DNA of 64,000 bases from Nocardia paucivorans NBRC 100373 (GTDB lineage Bacteria; Actinomycetota; Actinomycetes; Mycobacteriales; Mycobacteriaceae). The notes under the pieces are model-generated. The model searched no databases. It was not told where the DNA came from and saw nothing but the letters and a program-made list of their open reading frames with translations. Position numbers and translations under genes: made by a program. This document shows positions 51,246-59,992 of this stretch, one piece after another. The DNA lies in contig NZ_BAGE01000057.1 in assembly GCF_000308675.1 (NCBI RefSeq), positions 62,001 through 126,000 on the forward strand. Reading direction: 5' to 3'. Each line of letters opens with the position of its first letter. Within the stretch, counting starts at the first letter, position 1.

Positions 51246-51784
51246 TCATCGCGGTATGTGTGCGGACCGAACACACAGCCCGGTCAGCGCCGCTCGTGCC
51301 CCTGTCCGGAACGACTCGTTCGTAACGAGACCGTCCGCGCCGATATCGTCGGAGAGCACCGGAAGTCGAGGGCAGAGCGCCGGATCGACATCGGCGCCCA
51401 CATACGTCAACACACCCGCCAATGTCGCGACCGCACCGTCACCGCGTCCCGGCGGCGCGATGGTGATCCAGGCAGCGGGTTTGCCGTGCAGGTCGGCGGT
51501 GCCGACCATCCAGCCCAACAGATTCTTCAGGCTGCCCGGGCAGTGTGCCCGCGTATTCCGGCGTGCAGAACAACACGGCGTCCGCGCGCGAGTTCGACGC
51601 GCAGTTCACGCACCGCGGCCGACTCCGGCACCCCGTCACCGGGAACGAAAGCGGGCAGTTCGGTCAGGCCGCCGTACCAGCGGGCCTCGATTTCCGTCGG
51701 GGCAATGGTCTGCACCGTGCGCAGCACCGCCGTATTAGTCGAACCCGCGCGCGTGCTTCCCGAGATGAGCAGAACAACCGACAC
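51246..51784 (-). pseudogene. NADPH-dependent FMN reductase broken by two frameshifts
   Basis: Three successive frames join into one flavodoxin-like reductase. Frame 1 has VVLLISGSTRAGSTNTAVLR and WYGGLTELPAF. It switches near 51587 to RADAVLFCTPEYAGTLPG. It switches again near 51533 to SLKNLLGWMVG and GKPAAWITIAPPGR. The FMN loop (SGSTRAGS) and PEYAG are intact, so the break looks recent, or is a sequencing error in GC-rich DNA. The GTG at 51784 is the probable original start. Confidence 0.75.
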
Positions 51785-51830
51785 GAAACCGGGCAATGCT
51801 CCCGCGCGCGGAAGTAGTTCGGATACGACC

Positions 51831-51863
51831 AGGGGCGGGAACACGGTTCGCGTTCCCGCCCCT
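51831..51863. terminator. Hairpin terminator after rplA
   Basis: AGGGGCGGGAAC and GTTCCCGCCCCT form a perfect 12-bp stem with a nine-base loop, 28 bases beyond the rplA stop. Confidence 0.8.
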
Positions 51864-51890
51864 GGGGCTCGTGCTATCTGCTCGCGCTAC

Positions 51891-52604
51891 CTATGCGTCC
51901 TCGTCGAGGAGGTTGCGGGTGCGGTTCGGGTCCACCGGGATGCCCGGTCCGGTGTTCGTCGAAATCGTCACCTTCTTGAGGTAACGCCCCTTCGCGGTCG
52001 ACGGCTTGGCACGCAGGATCTCGTCCAGCGCGGCACCGTAGTTCTCCACCAGTTTGGTGTCGTCGAACGACGCCTTACCGATGACGAAGTGCAGGTTGGC
52101 CTGCTTGTCGACCCGGAAGTTGATCTTGCCGCCCTTGATGTCGTTGACCGCCTTGGCCACATCGGTGGTGACCGTACCGGTCTTCGGGTTCGGCATCAGG
52201 CCGCGCGGGCCCAGCACGCGGGCGATCCGACCCACCTTGGCCATCTGGTCGGGGGTGGCGATGGCGGCGTCGAAGTCCAGCCAGCCGCCCTGGATCCGCT
52301 CGATCAGGTCCTCGGCACCGACGGCATCCGCACCGGCGGCCTCGGCCTCGGCGGCCTTCTCACCGGCCGCGAACACGATGACGCGGGCGGTTTTACCGGT
52401 GCCGTGCGGCAGGTTCACGGTGCCGCGAACCATCTGGTCGGCCTTACGAGGGTCCACCCCGAGCCGGATGGCGACCTCGACGGTGGCATCGGTCTTGGTG
52501 GTGGCGGTCTCCTTGGCCAGCCGCGCGGCGGCGAGCGGGGAGTAGAGCGTGCTGCGGTCGACCTTGGCGGCCGCGGCGAGATATGCCTTGCTTCGTTTTG
52601 CCAT
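51891..52604 (-). CDS. rplA: 50S ribosomal protein L1
   Basis: A 237-residue L1-stalk protein (MAKRSKAYLAAAAKVD, then GPRGLMPNPKTGTVT). It binds 23S rRNA and helps release tRNA. In other bacteria it represses the L11-L1 operon. The ATG at 52604 is fixed by homology. Confidence 0.98.
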   Translation of the reverse strand: MAKRSKAYLAAAAKVDRSTLYSPLAAARLAKETATTKTDATVEVAIRLGVDPRKADQMVRGTVNLPHGTGKTARVIVFAAGEKAAEAEAAGADAVGAEDLIERIQGGWLDFDAAIATPDQMAKVGRIARVLGPRGLMPNPKTGTVTTDVAKAVNDIKGGKINFRVDKQANLHFVIGKASFDDTKLVENYGAALDEILRAKPSTAKGRYLKKVTISTNTGPGIPVDPNRTRNLLDEDA

Positions 52605-52715
52605 GTTTCGTCTGTCCTGTTCGTGGTTCAGCTGTGGTTGTTCGGGCCTGGCCGGCCCTCCCACCTATGACGCTCGGCCCCGGCGTTCATCCGAGGGCTT
52701 CGCTGAGCGAAATGC

Positions 52716-53150
52716 TCAGCCCTCGATGGTGATACCCATCGAACGCGCGGTACCGGCGATGATCTTGGCCGCCTGCTCGAGATCGTTGGCGTTCAGATCT
52801 TCCTGCTTGGTCTTGGCGATCTCACGCACCTGATCCATGGTCACCTTGGCGACCTTGTTGCGGTGCGGCTCGGCCGAGCCCTTCTGCACACCGGCGGCCT
52901 TGAGCAGCAGCTTGGCGGCAGGCGGAGTCTTCAGCTTGAAGTCGAAGGACCGGTCCTCGTAGACCGAGATCTCGACCGGGACGACATTGCCGCGCTGCGA
53001 TTCGGTCGCGGCGTTGTACGCCTTGCAGAACTCCATGATGTTGACGCCGTGCTGACCGAGCGCCGGACCCACCGGAGGGGCGGGGTTCGCCTGGCCGGCC
53101 TGGATCTGAAGCTTGATGATCCCGGCGAGCTTCTTCTTCTTGGGGGGCAT
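52716..53150 (-). CDS. rplK: 50S ribosomal protein L11
   Basis: A 144-residue protein of the GTPase-associated centre: MPPKKKKLAGIIKLQIQAGQ, then PAPPVGPALGQHGVNIMEFC. It is the thiostrepton-site partner of 23S rRNA. First gene of the L11-L1 pair. Confidence 0.98.
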   Translation of the reverse strand: MPPKKKKLAGIIKLQIQAGQANPAPPVGPALGQHGVNIMEFCKAYNAATESQRGNVVPVEISVYEDRSFDFKLKTPPAAKLLLKAAGVQKGSAEPHRNKVAKVTMDQVREIAKTKQEDLNANDLEQAAKIIAGTARSMGITIEG

Positions 53151-53232
53151 CTTTCTTTCCTAGTTGTGTGGGTTCCTTGCTCTTTGCAAGTTCCGGACCG
53201 GGACCGTTCGTCCCGGGAGGCGCGGGCGCCGC

Positions 53233-54006
53233 CTAGATCTTGGCGACCTTGGTGAATTCCAGTTCGACCGGGGTTTCGCGTCCGAAGATCGAGACCAGAA
53301 CCTTGAGCTTCTGCTGTTCGGCATTGACCTCGGAGATGGTGGCGGGCAGCGTCGCGAACGGACCGTCCATCACGGTCACCGATTCGCCGACCTCGAAATC
53401 GACCTCGATCGCCGGCTTGGCCGCGGTTTCGGTCGTGGTCTCGGGTGCCGTCGTGGTGGCCGCGGCAGCCGGCGCCTTCTTCTGCTTCTGGGCCGGGACC
53501 AGGAACTTCACCACATCGTCGAGGGACAGCGGGGACGGCCGCGAGGTCGCGCCGACGAATCCGGTGACACCGGGGGTGTTGCGCACGGCGCTCCACGATT
53601 CGTCGTTGAGGTCCATGCGGACCAGGATGTAACCGGGCAGCACCTTGCGGTTGACGTTCTTGCGCTGGCCGTTCTTGATCTCGGTGACCTCTTCGGTCGG
53701 CACCTCCACCTGGAAGATGTAGTCCTCCAGGTCCAGGTTCTGCACACGGGTCTCGAGATTGGCCTTCACCTTGTTCTCGTAACCGGCGTAGGAGTGGATG
53801 ACGTACCACTCGCCGGGCGCGCGACGCAGCGCGGCCTTCATCTCCTCGGCCGGGTCGGCAGGGGCCTCCTCCACCGGGGCGGGTGCGGGCTCGTCAGCCA
53901 CGGGCTCGGCGTCGGATGCCGATTCCTCGACGGGCTCAGCGGCCTGCTCGGCCGTCGTATCGTCGACCGGGAACTCGTCGCTGGTGTCGTTCTCCGGGGT
54001 GCTCAC
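53233..54006 (-). CDS. nusG: Transcription elongation factor NusG
   Basis: A 257-residue protein. The first 75 residues are an acidic low-complexity extension (actinobacterial trait). The NGN domain follows (EWYVIHSYAGYENKVKANLE), then an Ala/Thr-rich linker near 180-205, then the KOW domain (VGESVTVMDGPFATLPATI). The GTG at 54006 is chosen. It couples RNA polymerase to the ribosome or to Rho. Confidence 0.95.
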   Translation of the reverse strand: MSTPENDTSDEFPVDDTTAEQAAEPVEESASDAEPVADEPAPAPVEEAPADPAEEMKAALRRAPGEWYVIHSYAGYENKVKANLETRVQNLDLEDYIFQVEVPTEEVTEIKNGQRKNVNRKVLPGYILVRMDLNDESWSAVRNTPGVTGFVGATSRPSPLSLDDVVKFLVPAQKQKKAPAAAATTTAPETTTETAAKPAIEVDFEVGESVTVMDGPFATLPATISEVNAEQQKLKVLVSIFGRETPVELEFTKVAKI

Positions 54007-54118
54007 TGGGCACTCGCTTCCTGTGTCGTCACGTGCATCCTCTGCGTGCCGGGTACGGGCGTGGCGGATCGACTCCGTGGCGTCCCGCTCCGGGTCGGCT
54101 ACCGGCTTACGGTCCCGG

Positions 54119-54514
54119 CTAGCCGAACAGCCAGTCGACACCCTTGATGAACACCACGTCCAACCCGTTGATGAACGCGACCATGAAGACCACGAACACC
54201 AGAACAACGCTCGTATAGGTGATCATCTGCTTCCGGTTGGGCCAGATCACCTTCCGCAGTTCCGCGATCACCTCACGCAGGAACTTGATCAACCGCTTGA
54301 ACGGATTGCGCGACCGTTCGGCCTGGCCGGAGGTCTTGGCAGCCTTGCGTACGGAGGGACGATCGATGGTGGCGATCGCACCGGTGCCGACCGCGGAGGA
54401 GCCGGCGCGGCTTCGCCGCGCAGACCGCTTACCGCTCGGCCGATGCGCGGCGACGGTGTCATCGCCGTGATCGGCGGCATACCCGCCGTGGCGAGTGTCC
54501 CGCTCGTCGCTCAC
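54119..54514 (-). CDS. secE: Preprotein translocase SecE
   Basis: A 131-residue protein with a long charged N-terminus, then the conserved NPFKRLIKFLREVIAELRKV and WPNRKQM amphipathic helix, and one membrane helix (SVVLVFVVFMVAFINGLDVV). It clamps SecY. The GTG at 54514 has a GAGGAG upstream. It precedes nusG, as in most bacteria. Confidence 0.95.
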   Translation of the reverse strand: MSDERDTRHGGYAADHGDDTVAAHRPSGKRSARRSRAGSSAVGTGAIATIDRPSVRKAAKTSGQAERSRNPFKRLIKFLREVIAELRKVIWPNRKQMITYTSVVLVFVVFMVAFINGLDVVFIKGVDWLFG

Positions 54515-54550
54515 ACCGTCTCCTCGCTCTCTCGTCGCCGGCTTCCAGGG

Positions 54551-54623
<73 letters not shown>

Positions 54624-54883
54624 TCGGCTGGGTGATGCACTCGCGGGGAGTACCTCCAGCCACATCTGCCGTATTCAGTTGTTCGTCGTGGTGTCACACA
54701 ACACGCGCGCCGCTCCGGCAGGTGCCGGCCCCGTCCGCAGGTCCGTTCCGGGCCGATGTTCAGCCTACGCTCGAACCTGCTTGGAACCAGCCTTGCAGAG
54801 CAGCGCGCATCGGCTGGTGACCCCAGATTCCCGAGTGTACGGCACCACCTGCGACATAAGCCAATCAGGGGTACCGAACCAGG

Positions 54884-55972
54884 TCAGGACAGCTGGACGG
54901 TGGCGGTTGCGCGGCCGAAGATCTTACGCCCTCCCGACTTCGCCACAATGGCGACGACGGCCGTGCGGGTCTCCGGATCGACGGATTTGATCTTGCCGGT
55001 GTACTCGACCTCGGCCGGCTCTTTCGCGCCGACGAAAACCGGACTGGTGAACCGAACGTTGTATTCCTTCACCGCTCCGGGATCGCCGAGCCAGGAGGTG
55101 ACGAACCCACCCCCCAAACCCATGGTCAACATGCCGTGCGCGACGACATCGTCCAGGCCCACCAGCTTGACGATCTCATCGCTCCAGTGAATGGGATTGG
55201 CGTCACCGGAAACACCGGCGTAGTTGACCAGATCGCCTCGGGTCAGTCGCACGGTCCGCGGCGGCAGCTCGTCACCCACCGAGACCTCGTCGAAACTGCG
55301 CGCGAATTTGCTGGGCACGATTCGTGGCGGTGCGGCAACCGGCTCGGATGCCGCAGGCACGCCCAGGGTGCGCGGACGATGGGCCGGTTCGGAACGGTCG
55401 TCGCCGTTGCCGTGCATCAGGACATGACGCACCGCATCGGTGAGATTCGGGTCGATATCGCCGCCACTGCGGCCGACCAGCGTGGTGTAGGTGGTGAGCA
55501 CCAGTTCGTCGTGCTGATCGGTGACGATGTTCTTGGTGACGATGATGTCCCCGCCGAACGCCTGCCGGAACGAGTGCAGATAGACATCGCAGACCAACCG
55601 ATCGCCGACCCGAATGGGCCGGTGGAATTCCAGAATCTGGTCGGTTTGCATGATCTGGCTCAGGTCGTAGCCGGTGACCACCGTTTCGAACAGCTTGCGC
55701 TGGGCCAGGATGCCGACAAGGGAGATAAAGGTCAGCGGAGCGACCAGACCGTCGTGGCCGTACTCGTGCGCGGCGTCCTCATCCCAATGCACCGGGTGAT
55801 AGTCCTGGACGGCCCGGGCGTATTCCCGTACCTTCTCGCGGCCGACCTCGTAGTAGTCGTCGACGCGGTAGTGGTGACCGACCATGGCGGCGGCATGGGC
55901 GGCGGGATCGAAATCCGCCTCGTCCAACTGCGCGGCGGCAGCCTCGTCGGTCTCGGTGGTGTTCATAGTCAC
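54884..55972 (-). CDS. hadAB: Fused HadA-HadB (3R)-hydroxyacyl-ACP dehydratase
   Basis: A 362-residue fusion of the two subunits that in M. tuberculosis are HadA (Rv0635) and HadB (Rv0636), acting in mycolic-acid chain elongation (FAS-II). The HadA half spans residues about 25-170 (HYRVDDYYEVGREKVREYAR, then APLTFI). The HadB half spans about 220-362 (SVGDELPPRTVRLTRGDLVN, then AHGMLTMGLGGGFVTSWLG). The hydratase dyad is in SGDANPIHW of HadB; HadA also keeps D and H (QDYHPVHW). No hadC follows before tRNA-Trp. Confidence 0.93.
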   Translation of the reverse strand: MTMNTTETDEAAAAQLDEADFDPAAHAAAMVGHHYRVDDYYEVGREKVREYARAVQDYHPVHWDEDAAHEYGHDGLVAPLTFISLVGILAQRKLFETVVTGYDLSQIMQTDQILEFHRPIRVGDRLVCDVYLHSFRQAFGGDIIVTKNIVTDQHDELVLTTYTTLVGRSGGDIDPNLTDAVRHVLMHGNGDDRSEPAHRPRTLGVPAASEPVAAPPRIVPSKFARSFDEVSVGDELPPRTVRLTRGDLVNYAGVSGDANPIHWSDEIVKLVGLDDVVAHGMLTMGLGGGFVTSWLGDPGAVKEYNVRFTSPVFVGAKEPAEVEYTGKIKSVDPETRTAVVAIVAKSGGRKIFGRATATVQLS

Positions 55973-56228
55973 GGGAGGAATGTACCTATCTGACCCCGCT
56001 GGCTCGGAGTCGCCGGAGCGCGCACCACCGCGTACGCGGCTCGGAGTTACGAGCCGACATTTCCGGGATCACCGTTCCCGGGACGATTGCACGACCATGT
56101 GCGACGACCACGGCTTTCGGCCGATTGCCGAGAGGCGGAATCAGGGCTACCGGCGTCCTTGCGAGTCGGAGTCCGAGTGAGCCTCCAACCGCCGGGTCAC
56201 ACCGCGTGCGGCAGCGTCACGCAAATGG

Positions 56229-56399
56229 TCAACGAGATTCGCGGTGCGCCCGGTGAGTGCCGCAGTTCGGGCAGAACTTCTTCAGTTCCAGCCGGTCCGG
56301 GTCGTTACGCCGGTTCTTCTTGGTGATGTAGTTGCGATGCTTGCACTGCTCGCAGGCCAAGGTGATCTTTGGCCGGACATCGGTGGACTTCGCGGCCAC
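56229..56399 (-). CDS. rpmG: 50S ribosomal protein L33
   Basis: A 56-residue protein ([19 protein letters not shown], then [16 protein letters not shown]). Both CxxC pairs are present (CEQC and CPNC), so this is the zinc-binding form. GTG start at 56399. It lies between hadAB and tRNA-Met, as in mycobacteria (rpmG2). Confidence 0.95.
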
Positions 56400-56444
56400 G
56401 ATATGCCTTCTTTCCGGTCAACCTGAGGGTCAATCAGTATTGGG

Positions 56445-56517
56445 TAGCGATGGCCGGACTCGAACCGGCGACACAACGATTATGAGTCGTTTGCTCTACC
56501 GCCTGAGCTACACCGCC
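56445..56517 (-). tRNA. metT: tRNA-Met (CAU)
   Basis: Acceptor GGCGGTG/CATCGCT (two G-U pairs), D arm GCTCAGGCGGTAGAGC, anticodon loop CTCATAA, T arm GCCGG-TTCGAGT-CCGGC. Elongator type by its acceptor pair. Confidence 0.93.
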
Positions 56518-56589
56518 TTGCGCACGAGCTTGCGACGGTGATGCCGCGGCCCTTGGAGTGCCGAGTCGGACACCACCGGCAATCCGGCG

Positions 56590-56662
56590 AGCCCCCTAAC
56601 GGAATCGAACCGTTGACCTTTTCCTTACCATGGAAACGCTCTGCCGACTGAGCTAAGGGGGC
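56590..56662 (-). tRNA. thrT: tRNA-Thr (GGU)
   Basis: Acceptor GCCCCCT/AGGGGGC, D arm GCTCAGTCGGCAGAGC, anticodon loop ATGGTAA (GGT), T loop TTCGATT. Next to tRNA-Met on the same strand. Confidence 0.96.
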
Positions 56663-56854
56663 ATGGCTTCCCGACACCGAGACTCAATGACTCGCCTCGC
56701 TGCCCTGAAGACTTGAACGAGAGTACACACTCATTACCGCGAGCTCCAAACCACGAGGTCAAAGCTGGTTTTTCCGCCCTACGACCCCGGTCGGTCCCCT
56801 TTCTCCGGCGAGGCGGGGAAACCGCGCCGGGCGGATATCACGGATATGACGAAA

Positions 56855-56889
56855 CGAGCCCTGCATGCGGTTTCCGCATGCAGGGCTCG
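56855..56889. terminator. Hairpin terminator after tRNA-Tyr
   Basis: CGAGCCCTGCATGCGG and CCGCATGCAGGGCTCG form a perfect 16-bp stem with a three-base loop. On the minus strand it is followed by TTTCGT. Confidence 0.9.
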
Positions 56890-56902
56890 GCTCCGTATGG
56901 AG

Positions 56903-56985
56903 TGGCAGGTGTAGGATTCGAACCTACGTAGGCTTTCACCGACAGATTTACAGTCTGCTCCCATTGGCCGCTCGGGCAACCTGCC
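56903..56985 (-). tRNA. tyrT: tRNA-Tyr (GUA)
   Basis: Acceptor GGCAGGT/ACCTGCC, anticodon loop CTGTAAA, long variable arm (TCGGTGAAAGCCTACG region) and T loop TTCGAAT. A class II tRNA; the gene is followed by a strong hairpin. Confidence 0.95.
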
Positions 56986-57156
56986 GTCGCGCTTGTTCTG
57001 CGCGCAGAGCAGAATACAACGAACCCACACCCCGAACGCAAACTGCCTGGCCATGGGCGGTGCCGAACCCCCTCCGCACCGGTCGGGATAATACTGTGTG
57101 GTGCCGGGAACCTCCCTCGTGCACACTCAGTCGGACCCGTCAGACAGGAGCGCAGT

Positions 57157-57648
57157 GTGGCCGATTCGTCATTCGATGTCGTGAGCAAGGTCGACCGGCA
57201 GGAGGTCGACAACGCCCTGCATCAGGCGGAGAAGGAACTGAACACCCGCTACGACTTCCGCGGCACCGGGGCGAAGATCGAATGGTCCGGCGAGGACAAG
57301 ATCGTGCTGAGCGCGGAGTCCGAGGATCGAGTGAAGGCCGCGCTGGAGGTTTTCAAGGAAAAACTCATCCGGCGGGATATCTCACTCAAGGCATTCGACG
57401 CGGGCGAACCGATGGTTTCGGGCAAGATCTACAAGATCACCGGTTCTCTGGTGCAGGGAATCGACGCCGAGCGCGCGAAGAAGATCTCCAAGAAGATCCG
57501 GGACGAAGGCCCCAAGGGAGTCAAGGCGCAGATCCAGGGTGATGAGCTCCGGGTGAGCAGCAAGAAGCGCGACGACCTGCAGGCCGTTATCTCGCTGCTG
57601 AAGAACGAGGATTTCGGTATCGCGCTCCAGTTCGTGAACTACCGGTAA
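57157..57648 (+). CDS. YajQ-family nucleotide-binding protein
   Basis: A 163-residue protein. Two RRM-like halves: DSSFDVVSKVDRQEVDNALH at the front, FRGTGAKIEW, then KISKKIRDEGPKGVKAQIQG and the end FGIALQFVNYR. The YajQ family binds nucleotides; some members bind cyclic di-GMP. GTG start with GGAG upstream. It precedes htpX on the opposite strand. Confidence 0.93.
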   Translation: MADSSFDVVSKVDRQEVDNALHQAEKELNTRYDFRGTGAKIEWSGEDKIVLSAESEDRVKAALEVFKEKLIRRDISLKAFDAGEPMVSGKIYKITGSLVQGIDAERAKKISKKIRDEGPKGVKAQIQGDELRVSSKKRDDLQAVISLLKNEDFGIALQFVNYR

Positions 57649-57685
57649 CGCGTACCCGATCGGCCTTTCCCCGGCCGCGAACTCC

Positions 57686-58570
57686 TCAGACGCGGCCGGG
57701 TGGCCGGCCCGCGAGCTGCTCCAGGCGGGCGACCCGGTCGGCGATCGGCGGATGGGTGGAGAACAGACGCGCGGCACGATCACCCACCCGGAACGGATTG
57801 GCGATCATCAGATGCGACTGCGCCGTCAGTTGCGGTTCGGGCGGTAGGGGCGCCGCCTGCACACCACGTTCGAGTTTGCGCAGCGCCGAGGCCAAGGCCA
57901 AGGGATCGCCGGTGAGCTCGGCACCGGATTGGTCGGCCTGATACTCCCGGGATCGAGAGACCGCCAGCCTGATCAGGGTCGCGGCGATCGGACCGAGTAG
58001 CGATACCAGCAATACGCCGAACACATTGGGGCCCGCCCCGTCACGGTTACCGCCGAACGCGGAGGCGAAGAACGCGAGATTGGCCAGACCGGAGATCACC
58101 GCGGCCAATGCCCCGGCGACCGAGGAGATGAGGATATCCCGGTTGTAGACATGCGACAGTTCGTGGCCGAGCACCGCCCGCAGCTCCCGTTCGTTCAGGA
58201 TCTGCAGAATGCCGCTGGTACAGCACACGGCGGCATGTCGAGGGTTGCGGCCGGTGGCGAAGGCGTTGGGAGCGTTGGTGGGGCTGATGTAGAGCCGCGG
58301 CATGGGTTGCCGGGCGGTGGTGGCCAGTTCCCGCACTATGCGGTAGATGACCGGCGCCTGTGGTTCGGTCACCGGTTGGGCCCGCATGGCCTTCAGGGCG
58401 ATCCGGTCGCTGTTGAAGTAGGCGTAGCCGTTCACTGCGACGGCCAATACGATCGCCACGATCAAGATCGCGGTATTGCGGAACATCGCCCCGATGAACA
58501 CGATCAGAGCGGAGAGTCCGATCATGAGCCCGAAGGTTTTCAGCCCATTCGCAAACCCGTGCCCGTGCAT
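57686..58570 (-). CDS. htpX: HtpX-family membrane zinc protease
   Basis: A 294-residue M48 peptidase that removes damaged membrane proteins. The zinc motif is HELSHVYNRD and the third ligand is Glu in SREYQADQ. Two N-terminal (TFGLMIGLSALIVFIGAMFR) and two central hydrophobic segments fit the family. AGGAG lies six bases before the ATG at 58570. Confidence 0.93.
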   Translation of the reverse strand: MHGHGFANGLKTFGLMIGLSALIVFIGAMFRNTAILIVAIVLAVAVNGYAYFNSDRIALKAMRAQPVTEPQAPVIYRIVRELATTARQPMPRLYISPTNAPNAFATGRNPRHAAVCCTSGILQILNERELRAVLGHELSHVYNRDILISSVAGALAAVISGLANLAFFASAFGGNRDGAGPNVFGVLLVSLLGPIAATLIRLAVSRSREYQADQSGAELTGDPLALASALRKLERGVQAAPLPPEPQLTAQSHLMIANPFRVGDRAARLFSTHPPIADRVARLEQLAGRPPGRV

Positions 58571-58835
58571 ACAGCTCCTGTGTTCGCTCACGTGCTCTGG
58601 ACCCCGCTCACAACGGGCTCTCACCCCGTTGAGCAGTACAGCACCATAACGAACCGAGCCCTGCCGAAGTTCCCCGGCCGCCACACGGACCGAGTCCGGC
58701 AACCGAACGGGTCACATTGGCAAATATCGAGCAAAAGATGGTGTGCGACCTCGGAGGGTCACGCGGCCGAGGTCGACGTTCGCCACCGTCTTGTAGGCGT
58801 AATCCACGGCGCAGGCGCGGCCGAACCGCTATGGC

Positions 58836-59858
58836 TCAACCGACCCGTTCGATGGTGTATTGCACGAGCCGGACCAATGCGTCGTTGGCCGGCCCCTGCG
58901 GTAGCGCCGCGAGTTCGGCATGCGCCATATCGGCATACTCCCGCAGTTTTTCCTTGGCCTTGGCCATACCGGGTGAACGCCCGAGCAGTTCGAGCGCCTC
59001 GGCGACCTCGGCGTCGGTGGTCGGCGGACGGTGCAACAGGGCGCGCAGCCGGTCGCCGTCGGGACCTTCCTCGCGCAGGGCGTACAGCACCGGCAGTGTG
59101 TGCACGCCCTCACGCAGATCGGTGCCGGGAGTCTTACCCGACTGGGCGGCCTCGGAGGAGATATCGATGATGTCGTCCGAGATCTGGAACGCGGTGCCGA
59201 CCGCGTCGCCGAGACGGGCCAGCCGCTCCACGTGTTCGCTGTCGGCACCGGAGAAGGTGCCGCCGAATCGTCCGGCCGCCGCGATCAGCGATCCCGTTTT
59301 CTCCCATACCGTGCGCAGATAGTGCGCGACCGCGTCCGAGGATTCGGCGGCGCCCATGGTTTCCCGCATCTGCCCGGTGACGAGTTCGGCGAAGGTTTCG
59401 GCGATGGTCCGCACCGCGTCGGGACCCAGCGTGGACACCAGGCGCGAGGCGTGGGCGAACAGATAGTCGCCCGCCAGGATGGCGATGCTGTTCCCCCAGC
59501 GCGAGTTCACACTGGGCGCACCGCGGCGCATGGTGGCCTCGTCCATCACGTCGTCGTGGTAGAGGGTGGCCAGATGCACGAGTTCGATGACGGTACCCGC
59601 GGTGATCAGATCCGGATCGGTGGGGCGCGGACCGAGCTGGCCGGTGAGGATGGTGAACAGGGGCCGGAAGCGTTTACCCCCGGCTCTGGTCAGGTGCAGA
59701 GCCGCCTCGCGCAGGAATTCCGCACCGTCGGACAGCTCTTCTACCAGTAGTTTCTCCACCCCGTCCAGGCCGTGGCGCACTGTCGCGGCGAGCTCGGCGT
59801 CACCGAGGTCCACCCCCGCCACCACCGTGCTCGTCTCGCTCACAGCAGATGTGCTCAT
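58836..59858 (-). CDS. grcC1: Polyprenyl diphosphate synthase (GrcC type)
   Basis: A 340-residue trans-prenyltransferase. The first Asp-rich motif is YHDDVMDEATMRRG and the second is QISDDIIDISS. KRFRPLF binds the diphosphate. It should make the long isoprenoid tail of menaquinone. The ATG at 59858 has GGGAGAAG upstream. It is divergent from menJ, and menG follows further on, as in the M. tuberculosis grcC1-menJ-menG region. Confidence 0.9.
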   Translation of the reverse strand: MSTSAVSETSTVVAGVDLGDAELAATVRHGLDGVEKLLVEELSDGAEFLREAALHLTRAGGKRFRPLFTILTGQLGPRPTDPDLITAGTVIELVHLATLYHDDVMDEATMRRGAPSVNSRWGNSIAILAGDYLFAHASRLVSTLGPDAVRTIAETFAELVTGQMRETMGAAESSDAVAHYLRTVWEKTGSLIAAAGRFGGTFSGADSEHVERLARLGDAVGTAFQISDDIIDISSEAAQSGKTPGTDLREGVHTLPVLYALREEGPDGDRLRALLHRPPTTDAEVAEALELLGRSPGMAKAKEKLREYADMAHAELAALPQGPANDALVRLVQYTIERVG

Positions 59859-59992
59859 ATCTTCTCCCAGAGACGCGTCCGACCCCACGGTGAAAGAACC
59901 TAGCGTGTTCACGTCCACAGGCCCATGAACACCGTCACTGTGCACGGTACCGGGCGTCGACACCACCGGTGCCCCCTGCGACTATTGACGCC

